Assembly: GCA_024734555.1 (NCBI GenBank)
Contig: JANPWX010019792.1
Span: forward strand, 693,531 to 757,530
DNA from: Trochalopteron elliotii
Taxonomy: Eukaryota > Chordata > Aves > Passeriformes > Leiothrichidae
Direction: 5' to 3'
DNA: 64,000 nt
A model generated the notes under the pieces. The model was given only the letters and a program-made list of their open reading frames with translations. It was not told the origin of the DNA and ran no database searches. Made by a program: the position numbers and the translations under genes. Below, one piece after another: positions 1 to 12,200 of this stretch. The first letter of the stretch is position 1. Every line of letters starts with the position of its first letter.

Positions 1-77
1 CCTCCCCCGCAACCCCCCAAGCACAGAACAAGCAAACCGAGAACGCTGCTGCTGTACCGCCCTGTCCCGGGCGAGGG
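1..77 (-). other. DMRT1: DMRT1 3' UTR start
   Basis: These 77 bases lie directly downstream of the TAA stop on the minus strand. They are GC-rich and contain no poly(A) signal, so the 3' UTR and cleavage site lie beyond the left edge. Confidence 0.8.
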
Positions 78-220
78 TTACTCGCCGCCCTCCTGGACGG
101 GGCTCATGGCGAAGTTGCCGGGCTGCGCCGGGGGCTCGCACTCCAGGTCCCCCTTGGTGCTCTCGCTGCTGCTCGACAGGCACCCCAGGCCCGAGTCCTG
201 GCTGCTGGGCGGCGAAAACA
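78..220 (-). CDS. DMRT1: DMRT1 exon 5 (terminal coding exon with stop)
   Basis: The exon opens after a CCCGCAG acceptor preceded by a strong pyrimidine tract (the CT-rich complement of 221-262). After the split Val codon it encodes 46 residues: [30 protein letters not shown], then [16 protein letters not shown], and stops with TAA at 78-80. The PPSSQDSGL block and the LECEP motif are the conserved C-terminus of DMRT1. The acidic tail ends one Gly longer than chicken as I remember it. The block is GC-rich compared with the introns. Confidence 0.97.
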
Positions 221-3200
221 CTGCGGGGGAGGGGAAGAGAGCGAGAGAGAGAGAGAAAAAAAACAAACAAAACAAAACACAGTGTCTGAGACACCCCCCG
301 GCCCCGAATCGAGGAGACACACACGGATCTCTCCCCTGTCCGGGAAAGAGGGACGAGGATTGCTCCCCAGTGCATGCCGAGGTGCCGGTCTCCCTCCTCC
401 CGCCAAGGTGAACAGTGGGAGTAACGCTGGGAGGAAAACAACTTCAGGTCTGGGGGCTGCATCCCTCCACCCACACCTACCTACAGACCCCTAAGGCCCT
501 GCCTCGGGCAGCCCGACGCTGAGGCCAAATATTACAAAATTTAAAACTAATGCAGTGCTAGGAACGGTTGCAACATTGCAATTTGCAGTAGATACAAAAA
601 CCAAGTAAAAGGGTCTCTGACCTTCCTAACCTTAGATGAGTTGAGATCCACCCCCAACACTCCCTTCCTGCCTACCATGAATATAATTAAGGGGAAGCTG
701 CAGTGGTAATTTCTCTCCTCATTAACTTCCTGATTGGTTTCAGGCTCAGGATTCCAGCAGCCGGCAGTTTGTCACCAATTCCAAATGGCCAATCGTTAAT
801 ACTAATGTTTGTGTAGCTAACTGCCAGCATCTGCCACGGCTTCTTGTACAACAGTAATAGTGAAAGGGTAACATTAGTGCTTCCCGTGTTAATTCAGATT
901 CTGTTCATCAATAGGAAAATCTATGATGTAATTAGCAAAATGCATCGGTAGTTGAGGCAGTTGGAGGGAAACTAAATCACAGCAGGAGCTCCATGAGCCC
1001 CTGACACCTTTATCATCAATACTATGTCCTGGATTTTACTGCTCAGTGGAAAGTATTACCAGCCTGTGGTCTTTTAAAAGAGAATATTGTTTACAGCCAC
1101 TGCTTGTTTCTTAGAAGCCATGATGAATCTAGTACAACTGCACAAAAACAAGAAATAGGGAGTTGAGGCTTAAACTCTGTCCTGAAATCACACTGCTGTG
1201 CCTAAGTTAGCTGCTCGTCCACACTTCAGCCCCTGGGTGCTTTCAGACTCTGGGGACTTCCACTAATCCTGATGGCCTGATGAAAAAAATGAGGTCAGGC
1301 TTGACCTTGACAGCCAGTCAAATCCAACAGGATTCAAGGAAAGTAGACTACACCATCTGGGTTTAGCCTGCTACTCATGAGAAAATTAGAAATACATTCT
1401 TAAAAAAACACCAACACTCCATTTCTGCAGTATCCTGTGTTTCTGCAGTAAGTTCCATTTGCAGCTCAGCTTCTGAATTTGTCCTCTTTTTAAACACAAC
1501 ACTGGTTACCAAGAGATGGAAAAGACATCATGAAATTGACATCATACACACCATTTTCACCTACTTAATCCATGTACATACAAAACAGCTATTTCCATTC
1601 CTTTCAGGGAGTTTTGACCATTTTTGATATTGCAGAACCTGACTCCTTCATTTCATGCAAGTGTCTCCTTTGATGCATATAAAGGACGACTAAGGCTCTA
1701 ACATCACTCTGCCAAAGTAGATCCTATTATCGTCTTTTAGATCTGACATAATTTTTTTACTCCAGGGAATGGGATATTAATCCTACATTACATTTTTTCC
1801 CAGCTAAAATACAAAGAGAAGACACAGTGCTCAGACATGAGGGAGTGACAAGGCAGTCAAGACAACTTCCAACAGTTTTTATACATCCTACAAATGCTGT
1901 TAATTGTTTTAATGACACAGAAAAAGGGATCTGGTCTGCAGCATCGTGTATTCCTTTGCTGTGTGGTCAAATGCACAAAACAGCCAAACAGGTCTCCAAC
2001 ACCTCCAGGCCTGAAATAACCAGTGCACTGATTTGCTCTTTGAACAGGCTGGAACTGCACTTATATAACCTGCAGTTGGGAACAACTGTTCAGATTTTTA
2101 CTTTTGCTAGCCCATCAACCCTGAAACCAAGAAGTGCTGCAGAATCAGAAATGATCCTTGTGGTTTCCAAACTCTCTTCTGCCATGAGAACAAACCAGGA
2201 TATTCCTAAAAGCGTGTTTCCTACCCTCCCTTTTTAGTGTTTAAGCAGGTTTGGTGGGGGAGCCTAAGGAGGAATCACATCTCCTCACTGTCTGGATGAG
2301 GATACCACTTGTCTTTACACTTCACTTCCTCTATTAAGTACTTTTATCATGGCCCAAGAGCCCCTAGGACTTGAACCAAGTGTAAACATGCAGATCACAG
2401 GAAGCCAGCAGAACAACAGAGGAACATTTCTGCTCCTCTGCAAGGGAAGCAGCACAAACATACTCACTTTATGGCCCAGTCTGCACCACACTCCCATGAT
2501 CTGAAACACACATTTTGCGCACTATTTCTGGTGAGTATCTTACAGGAGGGGGTCATGCTTTGGCTATTATGTAATGACAGAGCAGAGATGCTCCATAGGT
2601 CCACATGCCAATGTCTAAGGGGAAATCACCTACAGAAAAAGCAGAATTATCATTCTCTCCTGATGCATCCTACAGACTAGCTCCTCAGTGGTAATTCACA
2701 GCTTTAGGTTGTGCCTGCCAACAACTGCAGCTTTGGTAGGATTTGGCCAGGTCTAGCACCAGGAATAATTTCTTTCTCCATAAGGTATCTTGCATTATAT
2801 AGTAGAGCAGCTGGAATCACCTCAACAGGGCTGGGTGGCTCAAGGGCTCAGCTCTCCAACTCTCAGAACCTCATTCTGCCCTGATTTAGCAAAGCCCAAA
2901 GTGTGTGAAGGATTAGGACACTGTTGGAGTCCAGGGCATCCCTTTGGGTGACCTGGGACCTGAGGAAGAGAATTTGAACCCTGGACAGGGGGGTGTGAAG
3001 CCGGTCCAGGGGGGTTGGAGACCTTGGCACACAGCCCAGAAAGACACCGAGTTTGATTTTAGTCCATGGGAAAAGCTTCCAGCACTAGGAGAAGAATTGC
3101 AAACCTCAAGGGTGTGAAAATAGTAGCTTAGCACAGCACAGGGTGAAAAATTTTTTAGTTTTAGGATTCTTAGTATAGAGGTAAATGGGGGACAAGATGG

Positions 3201-6200
3201 AGGATTTAGGGTGTTGCCCTAAGTTCTTCTCCTTCTTCCTCGTCCTCCATCTTCTGAGGTAGTGATGACACAAAGTAGTTTGAGGGGATTGGGTTAAGGT
3301 ACAAGTGACCTTTCTAGTACAGGCACTAGGCATTGGCACAAATTAGTAAATAATGGACACATAGTTATCTGTATAAGAGTAGAGCACCGCCTCACCGAGG
3401 GGCAGTCGCCTCGTGTCCCAGCCACTGTCCGGACCTCGGCTGGGTGCAGAGAAAATTCTGAGATATCAAATAATAAACAACACGAGAAACCTGAAAACAA
3501 GGCCTTGGAGACTCTGCTTGTTCACACAACGTGGCTCAGGGCTTTTAGAGGGCCAAGGACTCTTAACTCTTAATCTCGGGTGAGAAACCAAACCCGAGAG
3601 GACACACTGTAAGGATTCTGTGTGTTCCTGGACTCCAGGACAAAAGCACTAGGGAAGCAATTGAGGTTAAAAAGGAATATTTTTTTGTTTACTCTCAAGT
3701 AGCCAGTGGGCAAGAGGTTTATTTATTTTAGAGGACCTGTTAATATTTCTAAGCATGCATGTGCCTGAAGTGATGTAAGACCCACTTTTAAACACTGAGA
3801 TCTATAAATCTCTGTGACAAAGTTTCAGAAGGTGTTTTCTTGGGGTTTTTTTCCCCAAACAAGAAGAATCCAAAAGATTCAACATGATACTGTACAGATG
3901 TTAAAACCCTACCACAGCAAAACTGCCACTTTGTTTTTGTGGTCTATTTTTTTGAGCAACTCTGTGTTAGTTTAGTGTAAACTTGCAGAATGACATCGAG
4001 GGCAACTTTTTTTGGTAGACAGACAACCAAATCTGTTTCTTAATATTTCTAGTGGCGGCTCCTAAGTCTATGGACAAGTGAAGCTCCACCAGATTTTCCA
4101 CTGACCTCCAAATTAATCAAAGTTTTGCTTATTAGTCAATTTGGGCTATATACTCTGCTCTCTGAATATACATAAGGGTATGTAATGAGAGCCACAAAGG
4201 TTTTAAAAACAATCTGGCATTACCAGCTTTACCTCAAGCAGGTAAAACTGCTACTTCTGTATCCAGACCTGGACTGCTTTATTGAACAGACCTCCACTGC
4301 AGTCAACAGTCACTGAAGTCAAGCAAGGTGCAATGCTGGTAAAAAGTACAAGATATTCAGATTGGGACTTGTAGCTATAAAAAGGCAGCGAAAAGGAAAT
4401 AAGCAATTCTGTTTCAGTGTTTTAATCATACAGCAATAAAATGTAGAAATTCCAAGTTCAAAGAAACAAACCCCATGTTCTTTTTGACTTAAGTATATGA
4501 GTTTCATCTGTTTGAGGCTTGTGGCTGATCCTCCCACAGTTGTTACACGGCCCTTATCTGTGTAAATAACAGTACCAGAATTGGGTCTGTGACAGTTTTT
4601 AAAGACCATTCCTTGATCTAATTTACCTTTACCTAGTTTACCCTTGGGAAAGCATCTGAATACTTTTGAGCCGTATGAATCTAAAAAACATTCAGCTAAT
4701 ATCACACAGGAAAAGAAGTGAGAAGGGATCCCAACCACAGACACAAAACCTTGTGTCTTCTGACACTGCTAACTGCATTGACTTTTAACTTGAGTGATCC
4801 CCAAAATTCAGTGGACTGAAAAGAGTAATACACTTGCAGTGATGTGAGAAATCAGAAGGACATTCATGCTTGATAAAAAAATAATTCTCTGAGTTTACAT
4901 TTAAAAAAAATGTTTAACTCTAAATAAGGAGCAATTTGTAAAGATTTAAAATTTGAGTGCTACAACTCATTTTTTTAAAACTCTTTCACCTTTCTTAGGG
5001 CAAGTAAGCACGTCAGTCCCACACATTGCTAAGGGCCATTCACTTCTTCCTGGTCTGCACACCTGTGTGTCAGCACAGCCACACCTGTACCATGAAGAAC
5101 TAGATGCCACCAGCAGTTTGATGGCATGGAAGCATCACTAAAGCATGCCTAAGTTTTTGGGTGAGGGTGGACAGGAACTGCTCCTCATAGTACCTCCTCC
5201 TCCAAAGCACTTTCCTTCTGCAAATACTACTGCTGTTGCAAGCAGCAACTTCCACTCTGGACTACAGAGATCCCACATAAAGGCTCCTGAAAACCAAAAT
5301 GGCCTGGGAAACCACTAGTAGTCAAGCCAAGAAGCAAGTCACGATACCTGCACAAAGGGCAGAATGAGAGAAAATGGCACTGGCACCTTCCTTTATATAC
5401 CAATTCAAACCACCAGAAGCCATAAAAGCTGACTTGGTGGCTTGGAAATAGCCACAGGTAAAATACAGTTTGAAAACACTGTCCTGCTCCCATCCAAATC
5501 CAAAATACCCTGTTACTCTGCTGCTCAGATTGTTGTCCAAAGGGCTGACCTACCTCCTAGCATCAGCAAACAGCCTGACAGGCTACAGCAACCATGGTAA
5601 CACCAGGGTAAGTGCCTGACAAAGCATTAGGTCAGAAACCCCAAATCAACCAAACCAACCCCTCAAAACAGTTAGTGCTGCAAAATCAGCCACTAGGAAA
5701 CAGAGAGAAGAATCAGAACCCTCAGCTAGCTGCTGTCTCAGCAACTGAGAAGACATACAAAAAAAAAGAGAATGGGAGAAAGCACAGTTTTCCTGTTGAG
5801 GAGAAAACATTAGAATGGCAGCAAGAGTGCCAATGTTTGTCCTGACTTTGCTGTAGATAATGAGATGGGCAAGATGCAGCCTCCATGTAAACACATGCAG
5901 GAGGGTCAAGTAAGTTTTCTTAAGCAATCTCCCTTCAGCTGCCTCTCACCTTTTAGAGCACTCAACCCTATGATCCTGAACAAGGGTTCAACTCCTTAAG
6001 CAGAGTTAACTAGCAAATAGTTAAAAAGAAAACTCACCTCTGCAATATCTCTCATGTGATCCCTTCCTGTGTGAATGCTCTGTTTAAAAAGATAGAGGAC
6101 TACTGACTTACACCAGGGTGAAAGAACTGCTCATAAGCCAGCCATGCAATGGGTTCAGTCTCACACTCTGTATTTGGCCCTGTGCAGATCTAAGACAACA

Positions 6201-9200
6201 ACAGTCAAGAGCCTATGGGTCAGTGGGTTGCTATCAGGCCACAGAGAAGCTTCAAGGAAAGTAAGAGACAAACTTGCATCAGCTGTGTTTCCAAAATTTT
6301 CTTTGAACATAACAATTCCAAATTTGTAAAGCCACAGTAATGCATGCTCCTGAAGAACATCTGCACTTGGTGAATCCTCAATATATTTTCTTTCTTTTGC
6401 TTCTACTCTGTGTGAACTGAAGTAAAAAAACAACCCTCCAAATTGCTACCTTCTTCATTGCATCTCTCTTGCTCAGGATGACTGGCAGGATGAAATGGCT
6501 CTTACTGAAAATTCTTGCCAATGTCCACAAGTGCATAAATGCACCATGCATTTTTCTGTATTGACTGTCCTTTTCTTCTGTCCCTCAGGCCTCATCACAA
6601 ATCTGGACCAGGGGACAGCTTCCATGGGGACAAATCCTGGAAGCCCATCTGAAGCCAAGGGTTTCTGCTTGCTGCAGCTGGTCACCACAACACAGTGTGA
6701 GTGCAGACTACTTTGCAGCAGTATGATGTCCACCAATGTGTAACATGAGGAGGCTGATACCAAGCAGTTTACAAGGGGAAAAAGAAAACTCAGCCATGGG
6801 TCTGCCTTAAAACTAAACTCCACATATTACTCTGACCCGCTGAAATGTCTCTGTGACTGCTCCTGTGACAGATGTGTTATGGACTTTTCTGTGCTGACCA
6901 CAATGTGGATTAACTTGCAAGAACATGGCAGTGATGCTCCTGTTCTGCTTTGCAAACTCTTAACACAATGGAAACCTGTCCAGTTCTAGAAAGGTATGTC
7001 TGTGGATATTTTCCTGCTGAAAATAAGTTACAAGAGCAACAAACAGAGCTGCTTTTTGATGCAAAAATAAAAACAAGCCCAAGGATCTTGAAACAAATGC
7101 ACACTCCATCTGTGTCTCTTAACACAGGTATTCTATTTCACAGCACAGCCCTTTTCCCCTTCTCAAACACCTACCCTTGTCACTAACATTTAAGGCAATT
7201 AGGATTATCTTGGATGCCTACAATAGGGCACATTTATTGTGTATTTTCAAATAGCATTAATTTTTGGCATTAGAAACTGAGGATAAAAGGTAAAGATCTG
7301 AATAGAGATCTTTATTCAGTATGCTTTACCACGGATTATCTCAATTCTTTTCCAGTTCATGCTTGCAGTTTTAGCAACTAAGAAGGCAGGGCTATAACTG
7401 ATGTAATTAGAAACCAGAGGCTGGAGAAAACATCCTCCTGTTGACTCCCTCACCTCTTATTTTAAATTCTCTTACAGTAATATGTAAACAATCAAATAAG
7501 GCTTTCCACTTCTCATCCACTACCAGCTAGACAGACAGGATGCTAAAATGGTACTTGGGAAGCTTAGGCTTTTTACTCAGACTCCAAAACATAGCTTGAA
7601 ACTAAACCAATCTTCTACAAAGCAACTGCCCTTCATGCTTGCATGAAGGAGGAACTGGAGCAGAGCAGTGCTGATGGACCAATGCTCTCTTATCACCAGC
7701 TTTACATTCTGTGGCTAACTTGATGTCATTAAGCTACTGCTGCAGGCTGGGGAAGGCAGAGGATGAACAACTTCAGAAAAACTTCTGAGGTGTGCTGAGA
7801 TGAGTACCCTTGCTTTGAAAGACTGGAAGGTGATGTGGAATTCAGCTGATAGAGGCTCTCTTTGGCAGATGGGAATGGTTACTTGCCTCTTGTGCAGGTA
7901 CTCACCCCAAGTGCTCACTCTACCCAGATACATCTCCACAGAAACCTCCCTAGTTTATATTCCACTGCCAGGAACACTAGTACCTAGTTCTCTCAAAAAG
8001 AAAACATTATTTTAATAATTTCATTAAGATTTTGTGCTGGAAAATATAAAGCAAAATGTTCTCCAGCATCTCAACATAAAGCAGGCATTTCCCACTGTTG
8101 GGTTACAAGGTAAAACAAGCATCTCTGTAGATCATTTCTGAGTCACCTGTAAGTGAAAACATTCTGCATGATTATATGTAAAGCATAACAACCTCAGCCA
8201 TGAAAGAGCTGGGATTAAGTCACAGATTTGACCTATTTTTAACCTGGTAGTAACACTACAAAGAAAAGTAACACTATTAAAGGCAAAAAGTATCTCCCTT
8301 TCCCCTCCCTAGCCTTCTCAGGTCCTTCATTTAATCCCTCGTGTTGTCCTGGGCACACAGCTGCACAGCAACATGAGGAGTTAATAATGAACAGAGGTGT
8401 ATTGCCAGTACTGCAGAGAGGCACATGCTTCTCCTTGAGGCTGTAACTCCTGACCAGCAGACCTACTTTTGGAGATCCTTATTTCCCTCAGACATTCAGA
8501 GTCCACCAGAGGACCCAATGGTTTGCATTGCTGTATTCTACATCAGAGTCCAACAAGAATTTCTGAAAACCAGGCCCCCAACTGTGGCAGTGTGCATTTT
8601 GCAATAACCAACAAACCATTTAAAGATCCAAGTTTACAGAACAGCCACAGAAACACAGGAGGAGGCACTGATTTCCAGCAAAGAAAGAATTTAAAAGTGG
8701 CTGTGAGGTACAGGGGGCATGTGGACATCTGTCATTAACTGTGGAGCAGCAAGGAATCTCAGAGGAATGAAGCCATTTGCTTCATCATGTAGCAAGACTG
8801 TGACAAAGCTGGGACCTTAAATCACTGCATTCCTGGAAGTCAGATATACTACTTCTCTATTCCACACACAACACTAGAGACTGATTCTCCACAAAAAAAC
8901 CCCACATGTCCCTGGTGTGTTATGCTCAGAAGACTGACAGGAAGCACTGAGAAAAGAAGTGAACTTCAAATACACTCTTTGGATTGTTTTTCTTATTCCT
9001 ATAGTAATCAAAATCTAACAACAAGATTAAAACAGAAACACATCAATCACTTCCCACAAGAAATATATAACTATCTTACCAGCTGCTGGTGCACGGGCCT
9101 AAATTTCTATTTTGAGCAATTCATCCTGCCAGGACTGGTTTTGCACAAAATTGCTGTGCTATGGGGGCCAGAGTCTTGGAACTACAGTCCTTATACTGTA

Positions 9201-12200
9201 GACTGGGCACAGTAGCAAGGCAGGTCTTAGCACCCTATATGCCACCTCTTGAAGCTAGATCCATGAAATGAACTGTGTTTACAGAAGTTTGTCTTGTTTG
9301 GGGTTTTTTCCCCCCCCATGAAAAGAGAAAAAACCATTCACAAATGGTGAGAGAACAAATCAGAATCACCAGAGGCCACACAACCACGTGAAGGGGCAGC
9401 AGCCCCTGACTGCAAGGCAAGAACAGCAACGAACTGCCTGCAACTCCACGTCTTTGACAGGAATCACAGAATGGTTTGGCTGGAAGGGATCTTTAGGCCA
9501 TCCAGTTCAACTCCTTTGCAGTGAGAAGAGACATCTCAAACTGGATCAGGTAGCCCAGAGTCTCATTCAACATGGCCTTGAATGTTTCTGTGAATGTTCC
9601 CACCCACGACCTCTCCAGACAACAACCTGTGCTGGTATTTTATCACCATCATTGTAGAAAATTCCTCCCAGTATCTACTCTGAATTCACTCTCCTTTAAT
9701 TTTAAAATCGTTATTCCTTGTCCTGTCTACAGGCCCTATTAAAAAGTCAGTCATGTCCTTATCAGCCCCCTCTAACCACTGAAAGGCCCCAGTAATGTCT
9801 CTGTGGACTCTCTAAAATGGACTCATCATCCATGTCAGACTGTTGAGGAAAGAAGGCCAGCTGAATCCTCTGTTTGTCCTGTTCTAAGTTTGCAGACACA
9901 CTTGATTTCAGCAAAAACAATCAGTGGGTTAGACTTTTTCAAAGCAGAAGTTTCTCTCAGAACGATTTCCAGCCAGCTCTAAAGAAGAGAACATGGCACT
10001 GTCCCCTGGCACCCTAAGAGTTCCCTCAAGCACAGTTAGGTGACTTCATGCTAATTTTGTGCAGACTGATTACTGTCCATCTCCTCTGGGGTCTGCACCT
10101 TCTCCTAAGGTGATGACACAGGCTTTTCCATACATCCCAAACACCACCTAACCAGCAGGTAACAGCACACAGAGGTGACTGGATGGGCAAAAGGCTTTTT
10201 TGTGGGATGACTGCAAAAAACTGAGGGTGCAGACAGAGGTGGGAACTGCCTCCTGTTTCAAGGGAAGACCTCACAGGCTACATTTGTCTCCTAGAGCAAC
10301 ACAGGAGACAACCAGGTAGTCTGAGACAACCAGGGAGTCCCAACTCCAGGGACATCTGCTTCTGGGCATCACTACAATATAGCTGCCTTTGTTTTTTAAG
10401 ATAAATGTATTTCAAATCTGTCTATACAAGAAGTTCCTTGTGAATAATTACCTTAGAAGCATCAACTGTCCTACCTAAAAATGCACTGCCATTTGCAACA
10501 AGTGAGGCAAAAAGAAGTTTTTTGAAAAACATGGTTGATTTTGAAGGAAAGAGTGTACTTGAGACTCAGGATTAATGTTATCAAGTAGCAGAGTATGTGG
10601 AGACACAAAAGGCACAAAATTTCTCCCTTCTGTAGCTGTGCTAAAGAAATGAAACTGGACGCCAACCTTTTAGTATTCAGCACAGAAATCAAAACACAAC
10701 ATTATTTTGGCTGAATGCCTCTCCATTCTTGGGTCAGAAAGGCTGTTAATCCCCACTAGTGTACCAGGAACAAAAAAAATAGTTTGCACAACACCAAGAC
10801 TAGCCATGTAAATGTAAATGTAAATGTTAATTCTGGTCACTTCTCTTCACTTTTCATTCTTGCCAATGTCAATTTATAAAACAAGGATGAAATCCATGCC
10901 CAGGATCATCAGCCCTAATGCTCAAAGCATAATCAAACAGTTAATAATGATGGACTCAGATCTTTCAGGTTTAACAATTTAATTTTTTAAAACACTGTCT
11001 CAGTGCAACAGTGGTATATTATACAGCTTAAAAAAATTTTTGGACATAACTTGCAAGCTTTTGGAAGTCAAGAGGTTACTAAATAATCAGTCAAAAATAT
11101 TAGGTGTAATGCAAGTGATCTGTTATGGTAAATACAATATATTTTCAACTTGCAAATAGGTTTATTTACTTTTTAAATTGTCTTATAATTCAACTGTCTC
11201 TGCTGGGAAGGGAGAAGACAAGGATCTGCAACTTGTACCACACTTGCAAAAGGAACAGGAGGTTTGTCACTGATTTCAGCATAAGCAACCCAATATTCAC
11301 CAATGACTGTGCCCAAAATTGAGTAAGAGGAAAGAAAGAAAAAGCCTTATCATTTACATCTTATAATTTAAATGAATCTGCAATTTAAAAAGCCCAAAAG
11401 GCTTTAAAATGACTTAGTATTATCATGGTATTACCATTTTTAATATCAACTTCAATCTGGATGCAAGTTCAGCAGACCTGCAGTAACATGGTTCAACGAG
11501 TCTTGATGAAATACACAGCACAAGATGGGTATGTGCAGAGTAAAAATGTTGCTACTTATTTTAAAGTGAGATTCATTCCTCCCAAAGTTGAGGAACCTTG
11601 CTGCAGTAAGTCACAATACTTGAGTAAACAGGGACAGAAACAGAACACAAAACATTTTTGAGGTAGTCAAGTAAGTTAAATGAAGTTTCACACAACATTA
11701 GGCTTAAGACAGACCTGCTGTGTTGTATTTATATTCATTTCCATGAACACAACACAAGTAATGCTGCGTGTGTGCCATCAGCTGGAGGGCATGGGCTGTG
11801 TCTAAGGATGCTGCTGGTGCTGCCAGCTGCATCTCCACAGGCCCAGTGATGTCCTACACCCCACCTGGTGATGCCCACCTGGCGGGAGGGTCGACCCACC
11901 AGTAGCCAGCATTTTATTCTGGATTCTGACAGCAGCAGTCTTGCTAAGAAGGACCAAAACTCCTCTGAGATCACAGTGGCTACAGTCTAAAAGCTGTAGG
12001 GCCTGCCAGTAGGGCCAAAAACCTTTGGTTGTGTTAGCTTCTCTCAAGGGTACTAGGTCCTCTTGTGCCATCTTTCCTTACTAACATTGGAACGGGGAGC
12101 AAGTGTAGCCAACAAGTTTCAACATGCACTTATTTCCCTGCCACTCTCTGAAGTCCAGATAATGACAGTGGCAGGAAAGTTCTAAAATCCTTAAACAGAT

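Noticed and set aside
11750..12070. GC-richer block in intron 4 with a possible coding frame
   Set aside because: Overlapping short frames only; no recognisable repeat family or domain, so no call is made.
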